This document shows, piece by piece, positions 51,916 through 61,217 of a DNA stretch of 64,000 nucleotides (within the stretch, counting starts at the first letter, position 1; each line of letters begins with the position of its first letter). The notes beneath the pieces are model-generated. The model made no database searches. It saw only the letters and a list, made by a program, of their open reading frames with translations, and had not been told where the DNA came from. The position numbers and the translations under genes are program-made. This DNA comes from Aminobacter ciceronei. GTDB lineage: Bacteria > Pseudomonadota > Alphaproteobacteria > Rhizobiales > Rhizobiaceae. The stretch lies in assembly GCF_014138625.1 (NCBI RefSeq), contig NZ_JACJHY010000015.1, positions 62,001 through 126,000 on the forward strand, written 5' to 3'.

Positions 51916-52149
51916 CCTTCATCCCCTCTTGGCAAAAACTACATCAAGGCCGATTCCGGCCGACGGAAACGATCCGTCGGGATCGAACGATCCGTTGTGA
52001 GGGCGCTCGCGTGCACCACAGGTTCGACGGAACATTGCGCGGAGTCCCGGTCCTTGCGCCGGGCGCTCTTGCACTGTCGGACAATACTTCGTTCTCGGAA
52101 TGCGAAAAGTTATGGGCGACGCGAAATATTCTCCCGTGTCCTCATGCCT

Positions 52150-52540
52150 AGCGCAGTTTGTTGCCAGCGCTACAATGAACGATCGATGAGATTTCGGCCA
52201 GTTCCTGGACGAGGAAGCCGCACGCATGCCTGATCCGCTTAGCCATGTGCCGCCGCTGGCCGTTTATCCAAGGTCCCACGGCCACCGACGATGCTGCGGG
52301 CCGCAACCAGCGCGGTCCACGTGCTACACCGGCCACGGCGCGCGACCTTGAATGGTCCATTCTTATGGCCGCGCCATCCATGATCACGACGGTCGGCATT
52401 CCGTCCGACCGGAACGGATGCGTGTGAGCCTATAAAGCTCACGTTGCAGCGAACCCAAACACCGGTGCAATGCCATTTCCTGAAGTGCCAGGTCGGAAAC
52501 TCTCTCGGCAGTTGCCGCCATTGGCAGCCGGCGCGCATCA
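52150..52540 (-). pseudogene. IS5-group transposase remnants
   Basis: GCQWRQLPREFPTWHFRKWH matches the N-terminal stretch of IS5/IS427-type transposases, and PTVVIMDGAAIRMDHS resembles the DSQSV motif with changes. Several frames are needed and no inverted repeats were found. Confidence 0.45.
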
Positions 52541-52810
52541 GATAGAATATTGCGTCGCTCTGTGCTTCGGTGCCGGAAGGAGGGGTGCCGAGATTTCCAT
52601 TCCTTTATAGTTGGTCCAGGATCGGCTTCGTCTCCGCTCGGCGAACAGTTTGGCGCTGCTGCCGCGGATGCGCGCTTCGATGGCGTAGAACCTGGCGAGC
52701 GTCTCGACCACGTCCGCGGCAATGCGCGCGGTCGTCTTGTGGACCTCCACGAACTTGCGCCGGCATGGGCAAAGCAGAAGGCCAGCGCCACCTCATGGCG
52801 TGCTAAATGT
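52541..52810 (-). pseudogene. IS66-family transposase fragment
   Basis: FAHA and VEVHKTTARIAADVVETLAR, then FYAIEARIRGSSAKLFAERR, correspond to the CWAHARRKF...FYAIEARIRG part of IS66 TnpC. Both ends are missing and the frame is shifted. Confidence 0.6.
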
Positions 52811-52910
52811 CAGGCAGGACAGAGGGGTGCGGAGGATCGCCACTCTTTGAAGGCACTGTCTCAGGCCGGAGGATTCTGGCTAGAGGCTCTATCTTGATAC
52901 GCAAACACAA

Positions 52911-52937
52911 AGAGCGGCGGCTCTGGCCCGCCGCTCT
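52911..52937 (-). terminator. Terminator of DUF680 copy 2
   Basis: A 10-bp perfect stem (52911-52920 with 52928-52937, loop of 7), followed on the minus strand by TTTGTGTTT, 22 bases after the stop. Confidence 0.65.
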
Positions 52938-52959
52938 GTGTGTTCCCGGGTCTGAAAAA

Positions 52960-53169
52960 TCAGCGGCCCCAGATGCCCTGGCCGGACTGGGTCGTCAGCT
53001 TGGTGTTGGCAACCTGAGCCGTATCCGACTTCTGGATGGAAGCTGTGAACGAGTTGTCGATGTCGGCTACCTGCTGGTTGGCGTTGTTCGAGCCGTAGCT
53101 GTCGCTGCCGGCGAAAGCCGTGCCCGTGGCAACGAGAAAGGCGGCGGCGGTAAGAGCGATCTTGGTCAT
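52960..53169 (-). CDS. DUF680-type small exported protein, copy 2
   Basis: A 69-residue paralogue of the protein at 48570-48776, with the same signal peptide (KIALTAAAFLVATGTAFA) and mature part SDSYGSNNANQQVADIDNSF, ending GQGIWGR. AGGAG precedes ATG 53169. Promoter boxes and the sigma relic upstream match copy 1, so the whole block of about 500 bp was duplicated. The function is unknown. Confidence 0.82.
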   Translation of the reverse strand: MTKIALTAAAFLVATGTAFAGSDSYGSNNANQQVADIDNSFTASIQKSDTAQVANTKLTTQSGQGIWGR

Positions 53170-53201
53170 TTTAAGTACTCCTGTTTGTTTGCTTCACGCC
53201 A

Positions 53202-53230
53202 ACAGGACTTCGCAGACCCGCCCGCGTTAC
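53202..53230 (-). promoter_or_regulatory. ECF-type promoter of DUF680 copy 2
   Basis: Minus strand GTAACG (53230-53225), 17 bases, TCCTGT (53207-53202). Confidence 0.6.
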
Positions 53231-53255
53231 AGCGCAATTCAAAATAAACAGCATC

Positions 53256-53438
53256 TCATGCCAAAAGCCGGTCCAGTGCGAGCCGAAGGGCAAAGCGGGC
53301 ACGGTGCAGCAGGAACCGCATGTTGCCTTCGCTGATCTCCAGCATCGGGCAGACCTCATCCGCCTCAATCCCTTGCTGGCCGCGCAGGATCAGAACCGCC
53401 TCTTCTGCAGGCCGCAAGGCCTCGATTGCGGCATTCAC
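53256..53438 (-). pseudogene. ECF sigma factor region-4 relic, copy 2
   Basis: An open frame of 60 residues (AIEALRPAEEAVLILRGQQG, then EISEGNMRFLLHRARFALRL) equals the end of the intact ECF factor at 61.2 kb (LPAAQRSVIILRAQQG, GISEGNMRVLLHRARLAI). The rest of the sigma factor is absent. Confidence 0.75.
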
Positions 53439-53465
53439 ATAGTCAATGATGTTTGTGCCTTCGGC

Positions 53466-54922
53466 CTAGCGCAGTGACCGCACGAAGCTTTGATATTCCG
53501 GCGACTCCTCAAGCATATCTCCGGATAACGCGCTCAATTCATCTACTTGCTTGTCGGGCAGGGACAGTGTGGTAGGAATTTTGTTGAAGTAGGCGCGGCG
53601 GGACGGATCCTTGATCTGTTCAAAGGTCAAGGAGGCGAAGTCGACGGTGACCTTGGGTTGACCGGGCTTTCGGCTCGCGTTGATGCCATTCTCCCACTTT
53701 TCAAAGCCACTCTTAGCCAGGCCTACGGTCTCGGTATTGAGAATGCCGAGCGCCGCATCGAAAGACGCCATCGTTGTGTCGATAATCCGAGGTTCACGAC
53801 CATCCTTAGCCCAGGGATACTCTGAATAGACTTGTGCGTTAACAACGATGACCAGAACCTTTGTGACAAGCGCCAGTCTGCGTCGGTCGAATGCGCCGCC
53901 ATTCGCTCCACATCGCCATATTGGGCAACCGGACTCATCATGGAACCACGCACGCCCAGATTGTCCGTCACACCACCATCGACGAGCCGCAAGACGGGAG
54001 TGTCTGCCGGGTTGAGATATCGCTCAAGCGCACGCGCCACCTGATAGCGGCGGCTCAGAAGGTCACGCTGCTCAAGGGCCTGCGGAACCCAAGAATTGTG
54101 CCGTTGAGGGCAGTTGTCAGCGTAGTTGCGCAGCGAAATCGGCCCGAACACTACCGGCACTGCAGAGGAGGCCATGACAGCGTTGGCAACGGGATAATTC
54201 GACAAACTAGAGCAAAGAAAATCGAACTGCTGTTGGATAAAAGAAAAAGTCGCTCCGTTCGTCAGGTCGCTCGCATTGACGATGATATAAGGCAAATCGC
54301 CAAGGCTCATATCGCGGTAGGTGCGGTTTTCAAACACATGATCACCAAGCCAGCGCGCGGCCAGATCACCGCGGTTATAGTCGCCGGAAGTCATTGCGGC
54401 GAGGTTGACAGGATTGGCAAGCAGCGCGAGGAGGTCGTGCTGCACATTGCGTTTGAGGAAACGGCTTTCGAAGTCCGTGAAGATTCGATCGCCGAACAAT
54501 CCGTAGTAGGCGGCCGGATAGCTTCCTCCGGACACCGAACTGATCACATCAACCTCGTCGAGCAGCCGACGCTTACGTCCATGCACCGTGACACTCGTAT
54601 CACGCAGCTTTTTCAAAACGCCGTAAGCGAATGCGGCAGACCGGGTGCCGCCGCCGGAAAAGGCCAGCACCACGAACATGTCCTGGGCATTGTTGCGCGG
54701 CAGACGGTTTGCGAAAACGTAGTCTTCGTTCGGATCTGCTCCGCCTATTTCATTGTTCCAAACGCGCGAGGCGCAGGACTGGATAAGCACCGAAAGGAAC
54801 AGTGCCGCAGTCACCATTATTGCACGACGTACCCTGAATTTTCCGTTCGGCTTTGCTTCCCCAATCGCATTCAAAGTTCTTCGCCAGAGAAGAAAATCAG
54901 TCATCCAACCGATAGCCATCAT
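53466..54922 (-). pseudogene. Patatin-like lipoprotein, interrupted by a frameshift
   Basis: The first part carries all patatin elements: oxyanion loop LAFSGGGTRSAAFAYGVL, nucleophile motif ISSVSGGSYPAAYYGL and the catalytic Asp in LVDGGVTDNLG. An LIQSC lipobox near residue 49 suggests that ATG 54817 could be the true start. Near 53860 (CAAAG on the minus strand) the frame shifts by -1; the second part (KVLVIVVNAQVYSEYPWAKD, ending SPEYQSFVRSLR) runs to 53466. The catalytic core is complete, so a truncated product could still be active, or slippage could rescue it. Confidence 0.72.
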
Positions 54923-55029
54923 GATAGCACGGTCCGCTTCGGATTTTTCGGACCAATCGGCACATCGGCCATCGGACGACGCTTATTCCACATGCGACGT
55001 CCTCGGATTGAGCATCCGTCGCTCTATCT

Positions 55030-55200
55030 GCCGACCGCGAAAGTCGCGCATAGTCGCATGACCGCCGCCCGCGACGATGGGCATAGAAGACCGGCGATCC
55101 CGGACGTCGATTGGGGGGGCCTCCTGACCGGCGTGCCGGCGATCGCGGCCTTTCTGGTCAGTCTGCCGGAAGAATTCCTTGCACAACACCTCTGGCGGAA
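55030..55200 (+). pseudogene. sigF-nrsF relic
   Basis: RDDGHRRPAIPDVDW resembles the SigF start (RDDGQSIGRKGPAISDIDW) and is followed directly by LLTGVPAIAAFLVSLPEE, close to the NrsF segment LLTGILAAIAAFLVSLPDR. An internal deletion appears to have joined the two genes. The remaining 54923-55380 gap has no gene. Confidence 0.5.
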
Positions 55201-55380
55201 AACTGATATTGCCTTCGGCAATCTCTGTTTTCGCCGACTCGGCGATGACCGTTCCGTTCCATATGGCCCTCATCATGCCACTGCCTCCTGAATCGGTATT
55301 GTCGGGGTGGTATATCCGTGAACGCCAGCTTCGAACTATTCCTGGCAGCGACCGTTGAACGTCACTCATGCGCGATCGTC

Positions 55381-56163
55381 CTATTCCATGAACCAGCCAT
55401 GGCTGACCACCAGCGACTGCCCGGTCAACGCATTGCTCTTCGCTCCTGCAAAATAGAGCACCGCCTCGGCGACATCCTCCACCGTCGTGAATTCGCCGTC
55501 GACCGTCTCTTTCAACATGACGGTCTTGACGACGTCCGCCTCGCTGATCCCGAGTTCCTTAGCCTGCTCTGGGATTTGCTTCTCGACCAGTGGCGTGCGC
55601 ACAAAGCCCGGGCAGACGACGTTGGCGCGGACGTTATGCTTCGCGCCTTCCTTGGCGACCACGCGGGAAAGGCCGAGAAGGCCATGCTTGACGGTCACAT
55701 AGGCTGCCTTGAGCGGCGATGCTTCCTTCGAATGAACCGAACCGATGTAGACGATCGATCCACTCTTATCCGCGTACATGTGCTTGAGGCAGGCTTTTGT
55801 CGTCAGGAATGCGCCGTCAAGATGGACGGCGAGCATCATCTTCCAGTCGGCGAATGGGAACGATTCAACGGGATGGACGATCTGAATGCCGGCGTTGCTG
55901 ACCAGGATGTCGATCCGACCATAAGCGTCATGAGCACCGTCTATACCGACATTGACAGCATCCTCGTTGCTCACATCCATCGCCACGCCCATGGCGATCC
56001 CGCCGCTGGCAACGATTTCGGCCGCGGCGGCCGTGGCGGCGTCTTGCTTCAGATCGGCGATGACGACCTTGGCGCCCTCCCGGGCGAAGGCATGTGCGAT
56101 CTCCTTGCCGATCCCGCTTGCTGCTCCGGTGACGATAACGACCTTGTCTTGAAAGCGGCTCAT
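55381..56163 (-). CDS. bdhA: 3-hydroxybutyrate dehydrogenase (SDR family)
   Basis: A 260-residue short-chain dehydrogenase: [15 protein letters not shown] (NAD site), the [13 protein letters not shown] region, the catalytic Ser in [10 protein letters not shown]-x3-K in AAYVTVKHG, and a C-terminal [13 protein letters not shown] typical of D-3-hydroxybutyrate dehydrogenases. It interconverts 3-hydroxybutyrate and acetoacetate. AAAGGAG precedes ATG 56163. It is the last gene of the patatin-adc2-adc1-bdhA operon, so acetoacetate made here can be decarboxylated by Adc. Confidence 0.9.
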   Translation of the reverse strand: MSRFQDKVVIVTGAASGIGKEIAHAFAREGAKVVIADLKQDAATAAAAEIVASGGIAMGVAMDVSNEDAVNVGIDGAHDAYGRIDILVSNAGIQIVHPVESFPFADWKMMLAVHLDGAFLTTKACLKHMYADKSGSIVYIGSVHSKEASPLKAAYVTVKHGLLGLSRVVAKEGAKHNVRANVVCPGFVRTPLVEKQIPEQAKELGISEADVVKTVMLKETVDGEFTTVEDVAEAVLYFAGAKSNALTGQSLVVSHGWFME

Positions 56164-56187
56164 GTAGGTTCTCTCCTTTGCGTGGTT

Positions 56188-56928
56188 TCAGGTGGCGAGA
56201 TAGTCATGAACGACTTCCCCGAGATTGAGCGTCAGGTCGGCGATCAAATGAACGGCTGAGATCACTTCCAGCACCGGAAGATCGCTGACCGGCGCCAGCG
56301 CATGGGGATGAAGAGCCAGGGCCGCCGGCCCGGTCCACGCGCCCTTCAATTCGACGTCACCCAATTTGTAACGAACTAGCTCGCAGATCCGCGACGTTCC
56401 ATCGACATGCGGAACGATCTTCAGCAGGAAGCCTGGCTCGCCGAGTGCGCGCAGCGCGACATCATGCTCCATCGGCTGATGCTTAAAGCCCATGGAGCCG
56501 GTGGCGATGCGCACCGCGCCGTAGTCGAGTGTGCCAAGCAGCGTATCGTGTTCGACGCGCAATGTTGGCGACGCGAGCTTCTTCGGAAACCCCCACAGTT
56601 CGCGACCGCCAGCAATGGGCGGGTCGTCATCAAGGAACATGGCATGGGTGTAGCCGCCCGTCTCGCCGTTGAACCGTACCGGAATGACCTGGCCGGATTC
56701 GGTATAGTCGCCAAATCCGGTGCTGTCGGGCATGCGGATGAACTCGTATTTGACAATTGGGTCCACAATCTCCAGCGGCTTGGGGACGACCTTCTCGAGC
56801 GCGGCGGTGTCCGTGCGATAGGTGATGATCAGATATTCGCGATTGACGAACCGGTAGGGGCCGTGCGGATAGGCCGGGCTGTGGAGCGGCATCGAAAAGG
56901 CGCGCTTGCGGACGTCGTCGGCTTTCAT
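56188..56928 (-). CDS. adc: Acetoacetate decarboxylase, paralogue 1
   Basis: A 246-residue Adc-family protein with the catalytic pair in [14 protein letters not shown]: Lys116 should form the Schiff base and Lys117 tune its pKa, as Lys115/116 do in the clostridial enzyme. Other family features: [32 protein letters not shown]. It makes acetone and CO2 from acetoacetate. It lies between bdhA and the second paralogue in the same operon. Confidence 0.9.
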   Translation of the reverse strand: MKADDVRKRAFSMPLHSPAYPHGPYRFVNREYLIITYRTDTAALEKVVPKPLEIVDPIVKYEFIRMPDSTGFGDYTESGQVIPVRFNGETGGYTHAMFLDDDPPIAGGRELWGFPKKLASPTLRVEHDTLLGTLDYGAVRIATGSMGFKHQPMEHDVALRALGEPGFLLKIVPHVDGTSRICELVRYKLGDVELKGAWTGPAALALHPHALAPVSDLPVLEVISAVHLIADLTLNLGEVVHDYLAT

Positions 56929-56952
56929 AAGCTGAACGTCCTCAAGATGGCC

Positions 56953-57693
56953 TCAAGCGAGATAGTCACGAACAACCTCCCCCAGGGCGAGGGTGAAGTC
57001 GGCGACGATATGAACGCCTGAGACGACATCAAGAACCGTCAGGCCGTTCAGGGGGGCCAGGGCGTGCGGGTGCAACTCAAGCGCCGCAGGCCCGGTCCAG
57101 GCGCCCTTCAGCACAATGTCGCGCCGGAAGTAGCGCACCAGTTCGCACACGCGCGGCGAACCATCGACGTGTGGGATAATCTTGAGCAGGAAGCCGGGCT
57201 CGTTCAGCATTTCCAGCGCCACATCGTCGGCAATCGGTATATGCTTGTAACCCATCGTTGCGGTAGCAACGCGTTCCGGCCCATAGTCGAGTGTCCCAAG
57301 CAGGACGTCATGTGCGACTACCAGTCGCGGCGCGGCAAGCTTCTGCGGGAACCCCCACAGTTCGCGCCCTCCAGAAATAGGCGCATGAACGTCGAGGAAC
57401 ATGTTGTGGGTATAGGCGCCCGTCTGCGCGCCGAAGCGTACCGAGATATGTTGCGCGGCCCCGGAGTAGCGTCCGAACCCGGTGCTGCCCTCCATGCGCA
57501 TGAATTCGAGGCTCACAAGCGGATCGCCCACCTCAAGGGGTTCCGGCACGGCCAGATCCAGCGCAGTGGGATCGGTGCGATAGGTGACGATCAAATGCTC
57601 GCGATCGGTGAAGCGATACGGCCCTCGCGGATAAGACGGGCTGCTGAGTGGCATCGCAAACGCGCGCGCCTTCACTTCCGAGGCTTCCAACAT
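56953..57693 (-). CDS. Acetoacetate decarboxylase-family protein, paralogue 2, lysine replaced
   Basis: A 246-residue protein similar to paralogue 1 along its whole length, but the active-site stretch reads [14 protein letters not shown]: the Schiff-base lysine is Gln117 while the second Lys is kept. It therefore cannot work by the classical mechanism and may act as a hydrolase/aldolase-like or regulatory member of the superfamily. GGAG supports ATG 57693. It arose by tandem duplication and sits between patatin and adc. Confidence 0.85.
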   Translation of the reverse strand: MLEASEVKARAFAMPLSSPSYPRGPYRFTDREHLIVTYRTDPTALDLAVPEPLEVGDPLVSLEFMRMEGSTGFGRYSGAAQHISVRFGAQTGAYTHNMFLDVHAPISGGRELWGFPQKLAAPRLVVAHDVLLGTLDYGPERVATATMGYKHIPIADDVALEMLNEPGFLLKIIPHVDGSPRVCELVRYFRRDIVLKGAWTGPAALELHPHALAPLNGLTVLDVVSGVHIVADFTLALGEVVRDYLA

Positions 57694-57704
57694 TTTGACT
57701 CCGA

Positions 57705-58946
57705 TCACGCCAATTTCGTGGCCCGGGGATCGCCTGACGGAGTTCGCTTGACCGGCTGAACGGCGGGGCGATCGGCGTCCTCGGCCCTGGCGTTGGCCGT
57801 CGCCGGGTTCCGGTCGAGCAAAATGGCGTGCATGACATCGAAGACACGCACGCCAACCTCATCGACCTTCGGGGCGAGCCATGGCCCGGCCTGCAAAGTG
57901 GTGGCGGCGTCTGAAAGTCCTTGCTGCCAGCGAGCGTTCATCGTGTGCCGGCTGAACTCATAGTCCTTGGCTGCGCCCTGAGGCGCGAAGGGGCGATAGA
58001 TCAGTTGAACGATATCCATTTCCGTGACGCAGCCGAACGCGTGCAGCCGTTTGGCCTGCTCGGTGTCGAGAATCTCGGCGGGCAACAATTTCTCCAGCTC
58101 GTTGATCGCATGACGAACATCATGCTTTTGTTGGAACGCATCGGTATTGACCCGTGTCCGGCTCGAATAGCGGATGTCATTTTGCCGTTCGCTAACCTCT
58201 TCAAGATTTGTCGGGAGCTGTCCGAAGCCCTGGAACACGTCGACCTGAAAGGTGAGACGGCTTCGGCGCGGATAATAGTCGAGCACATATTGCAGCGGCG
58301 TGTTTGAGACGAGCCCCCCGTCCCAATAGTGCTCGTCATCGATCTCGATCGGAGGAAAGCCGGGCGGTAGCGCGCCGCTTGCCATCACATGCTCCGGGCG
58401 AATGCTGATTTCTTCGCTGTCGAAGTAGGTAAAGCTCCCGGAGCGCACATTCACCGCCCCCACGCTGAAGCGAATTTCCTTGCGACTGTTGATGCGGTCG
58501 AAGTCCACCAGCCGCTCCAGCGTGTTCTTGAGCGCTCTTGTGTCGTAGTAGCTGGTGGGTTTTTCCATCGAGAACCAATCCAGCGCACTGCGCGGAGCGA
58601 AAAACCCGGGCTGGCCGAATATCAGGGCCGACTGCGCGCTAAGCTTTTGTTGCCAGGTCGCCAATGGTCCAGTCAGGCCGGAGGGCCACCAGGCGGTCGG
58701 CGCGGTAACCTCCTCCCAGAAGCTGCGGAGACGCTCAACCCGGTTTTCGGGAGCATTGCCAGCGATGATCGCAGCATTGATCGCGCCGATTGAGATGCCG
58801 GCCACCCAGTCCGGGAGATATTCGGAAGATGCCAGCGCCTCATATACTCCGGCCTGGTAGCTGCCGAGCGCCCCGCCGCCCTGCAAGACGAGGCCAACGT
58901 TCTTATCGTAAGACTCCGGCCGTAGCGGTGGCTTCGTGTTGATCAT
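57705..58946 (-). CDS. Patatin-like phospholipase with DUF3734 domain
   Basis: A 413-residue patatin: [35 protein letters not shown] (nucleophile Ser), the catalytic Asp in [15 protein letters not shown], then a C-terminal DUF3734 region ([20 protein letters not shown]). In rhizobia such proteins are found next to adc and bdhA, which links them to lipid or PHB breakdown. GAGGAA supports ATG 58946. First gene of the operon; a SigF-type promoter lies about 95 bases upstream. Confidence 0.9.
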   Translation of the reverse strand: MINTKPPLRPESYDKNVGLVLQGGGALGSYQAGVYEALASSEYLPDWVAGISIGAINAAIIAGNAPENRVERLRSFWEEVTAPTAWWPSGLTGPLATWQQKLSAQSALIFGQPGFFAPRSALDWFSMEKPTSYYDTRALKNTLERLVDFDRINSRKEIRFSVGAVNVRSGSFTYFDSEEISIRPEHVMASGALPPGFPPIEIDDEHYWDGGLVSNTPLQYVLDYYPRRSRLTFQVDVFQGFGQLPTNLEEVSERQNDIRYSSRTRVNTDAFQQKHDVRHAINELEKLLPAEILDTEQAKRLHAFGCVTEMDIVQLIYRPFAPQGAAKDYEFSRHTMNARWQQGLSDAATTLQAGPWLAPKVDEVGVRVFDVMHAILLDRNPATANARAEDADRPAVQPVKRTPSGDPRATKLA

Positions 58947-59355
58947 TTGCAATTCCTCAGAGGAACAATCGACGGCTCATTTGGCCATTTCACAGAAGAA
59001 CGGCCGTCCCGCGATGCTCGTTTATGGTCGTCGGTATTTGTTCGCCAGAACAAGGCAAAAGGTTACGTTCCGCCGCGAATTTCAAACAATCTCCATCGCC
59101 ATCTCCCTCAAATCGGACTTTGTCGCCGTACATGCGCCGCCTGCTGAACGTGGCAGGGGACGGCCCTATCCAACCCTGCAGCGCGATAAGGTTGGAACAA
59201 CGCCTGTCCGCGGGATCAACGCTCTCTAAGTGCTGCACCCTGGGTTCTCACACCAAATGAAGTGCGGCTTCCTATCAAAGGACATAAAGGCGGCCGCGAC
59301 GACGTCGAGCAGGGATTCGGAGGGACAATGAAGAGACACTTGGCCGTCCGCTTCG
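58947..59355. other. Intergenic region carrying the patatin-operon promoter
   Basis: No gene is supported; short frames here lack ribosome binding sites. The notable element is the SigF-type promoter at 59041-59066. Confidence 0.6.
59041..59066 (-). promoter_or_regulatory. SigF-type promoter of the patatin-adc-bdhA operon
   Basis: Minus strand GTAACC (59066-59061), a 16-base spacer, CGAA (59044-59041). It has the same form as the two bufA promoters but a different spacer sequence, so it is not a simple copy. Confidence 0.7.
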
Positions 59356-60339
59356 TTACAGCGCGGCGAGGCAGATGTCGGCTTCGCAGCGAATGGCGGA
59401 CATCGGCCGGCCAAAAGCGCGCATGGTTGCCAGCGACAGGGCGGTGCCTGCCACAATTGACGCCCATGCGGGCAAGGCATGCGGTGAAAGCGCGGGAAGG
59501 CCGAACAGGATCAGCCCGTCATTGCCCCCGGGGATCAGCGCGGCGCCGGCCCCCATCGCCAGGCCCGACAGGCCATGGCGCAGCGCAGCCCCGGTCCGAA
59601 CTCGGCGCAAGCGGAACGAGCCGCGCCAGAATGCCGACCCAGCCATGCCCAAAATCGCCGCCGATGAGACAAGCCAAGGACTCGCGTGATTGGCACAGCC
59701 CGGCAACGGTGCCGCCTTCACCGCACAGATCAATGTCGAGGTGAACGACCACGCCCCATCGAGCGACAGCAGACCGAAATTCGCCGCCGCCACAAGAGCA
59801 ACAGACAAGGAGAGCGGCCAATGAGGGGCGCCGATCTGCCCCCAGCCTTCGCGCATCAGTCGCCGCAATATCCGCGCCCCCTCCCAGACCATCCAGGGAA
59901 TCAGGACCCAGAGCACCCAGGCGGGCAACTGATTTGCCAGATTCGACTGGCGATGCAGATCAGGCAATATCAGATGCACTGCTGCGATCCCGATGACCCA
60001 CCCGGCCAAGGTGAACAGCATGACGCCATACCCCTCGGCCAGACGTGCCAGTGTGGAAAAGACGCACGCCCCGTTCGCGCCGGCCCCAAGACCAAAGATC
60101 AGACCGCCAAGAAGGGCGATCCAGTCCAAGGGCCATTGACGCAATGCAATGCCGCCACCCATCAGCCCGTAAAGGCCAATCAGGCCCGCCACCCACAATG
60201 CGGCCTTCAGAAAAGACCAGAGAAACCAGCCGCGGCGCGAAGTCATCACCTCGGCCACGGCCTTGACGGTGCAGAGACCTGCCCGATGCGCCGAGACCCC
60301 CAGGATCAGCCCCATGAGCATGGACAAGGGCAAGATCAT
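59356..60339 (-). CDS. YeeE/YedE-family (DUF395) sulfur-compound transporter
   Basis: A 327-residue membrane protein with about nine helices and the conserved Cys and Gly motifs: SAHRAGLCTVKAV, GLGAGANGACVFSTLARLAEG and GGNDGLILFGLP. YeeE proteins move thiosulfate or related sulfur through Cys relays. It is the last gene of a unit led by an ECF sigma factor and its zinc-finger anti-sigma factor. The ATG at 60339 lacks a clear ribosome binding site, so the start is less sure. Confidence 0.85.
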   Translation of the reverse strand: MILPLSMLMGLILGVSAHRAGLCTVKAVAEVMTSRRGWFLWSFLKAALWVAGLIGLYGLMGGGIALRQWPLDWIALLGGLIFGLGAGANGACVFSTLARLAEGYGVMLFTLAGWVIGIAAVHLILPDLHRQSNLANQLPAWVLWVLIPWMVWEGARILRRLMREGWGQIGAPHWPLSLSVALVAAANFGLLSLDGAWSFTSTLICAVKAAPLPGCANHASPWLVSSAAILGMAGSAFWRGSFRLRRVRTGAALRHGLSGLAMGAGAALIPGGNDGLILFGLPALSPHALPAWASIVAGTALSLATMRAFGRPMSAIRCEADICLAAL

Positions 60340-60372
60340 GAGTGGTGGCCCGTGGTCCCGGCGCAGGCAGGC

Positions 60373-60837
60373 TCAGTTGGCCAGGTGATCGGAGGTGAAC
60401 ACCATGTCGCCGCCGGTGGGTGCGGCAAGCATGTGGAAGACGGTGCCAAGAACCGCGCCGAAGATGATGTGCAGGACCAGTGTCATCATCGGCGCCATGA
60501 TCCCGAAGCCCATTCCGAAGAACCCGGCACCAGCCATCGGCATCACCATCACCATCATGCCAAGCCAAGCTGCGATGCCGAACACAATGCCCTTTGTCAG
60601 GGCAACACCACCAGGAATCAGCCCGTAAAACAGCGCAAAGCCGCCGCCCCAGGCCAGCGTGCCGATCATGAAGTGACCCAGCCACCCCATCGTGGCAGGC
60701 GCACCCATCATCGCACTCAGCATGGCGATGACATCTAGCTCGGGCATGATGCCCATCATACTCTTGGCGACCATCATGACCGACAAAACGACAGTCGCTA
60801 TGAACCCGGCGACTAGGCCGGCTACGATCTTCTGCAT
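60373..60837 (-). CDS. DUF6789-like Met-rich membrane protein
   Basis: A 154-residue protein with about four helices, rich in Met and Gly (AKSMMGIMPELDVIAMLSAM, GMMVMVMPMAGAGFFGMGFG) with conserved His in WLGHFMIG and LVLHIIFG. It matches small membrane proteins annotated as DUF6789. The function is unknown. It lies between the anti-sigma and YeeE genes and was probably transcribed with them. Confidence 0.75.
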   Translation of the reverse strand: MQKIVAGLVAGFIATVVLSVMMVAKSMMGIMPELDVIAMLSAMMGAPATMGWLGHFMIGTLAWGGGFALFYGLIPGGVALTKGIVFGIAAWLGMMVMVMPMAGAGFFGMGFGIMAPMMTLVLHIIFGAVLGTVFHMLAAPTGGDMVFTSDHLAN

Positions 60838-60861
60838 GGTATATATCCTTTCCCGGGGGCC

Positions 60862-61113
60862 TCAGCCGCCCTGTTGCTTTCCTTCGTCAAGCTGGGAAAG
60901 GATTGCGCTGATGCGGCCGTTGTCGGCTTCGTCCAGCGGTTCAGGTGCGGCGATGGTCTCGGTCAGATCGCGGGTCGTCCGTATCTGACCGACGAACCGA
61001 TCGCACCCCTTACACATCGCAAGATGCAGACGTATCTGGAGAGCCTCCCATGTGCTCAGCTCCCCATCAATCAGGGCGCTGGCACGAGTGGCGACTTCCT
61101 TGCAGCTTAGCAT
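60862..61113 (-). CDS. Zinc-finger anti-sigma factor
   Basis: An 83-residue protein with a zf-HC2/ZAS pattern: CKEVATRASALIDGELSTWE, then LHLAMCKGCDRFVGQI (H-x3-C-x2-C). There is no membrane helix, so it is a soluble ZAS-type sensor that may respond to thiol oxidation. ATG 61113 follows AAAGGA. It lies downstream of the ECF sigma gene with its own GTAACG-N17-TCCTGT promoter. Confidence 0.85.
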   Translation of the reverse strand: MLSCKEVATRASALIDGELSTWEALQIRLHLAMCKGCDRFVGQIRTTRDLTETIAAPEPLDEADNGRISAILSQLDEGKQQGG

Positions 61114-61142
61114 CGGGCGGTGTCCTTTCACGTGCTTCACAG

Positions 61143-61171
61143 ACAGGACCCCCAAAGTCCCTCTGCGTTAC
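61143..61171 (-). promoter_or_regulatory. ECF-type promoter before the anti-sigma gene
   Basis: Minus strand GTAACG (61171-61166), 17 bases, TCCTGT (61148-61143). Boxes and spacing are identical to those before both DUF680 genes, with an unrelated spacer. Confidence 0.6.
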
Positions 61172-61217
61172 ACTTTTTGAAAAATAATTCATATTGCCCT
61201 TCATTCGACCTGCCGGC

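Noticed and set aside
55318-56259. 313-codon plus-strand open frame
   Set aside because: Antisense of bdhA, whose SDR motifs are complete on the minus strand.
58675-58705. GTAACC on the plus strand within the patatin gene
   Set aside because: The expected second box is absent, and it would read antisense into a coding region.
59686-60738. 350-codon plus-strand open frame
   Set aside because: Antisense of the YeeE and DUF6789 genes; a Gln/His/Pro-rich artefact.
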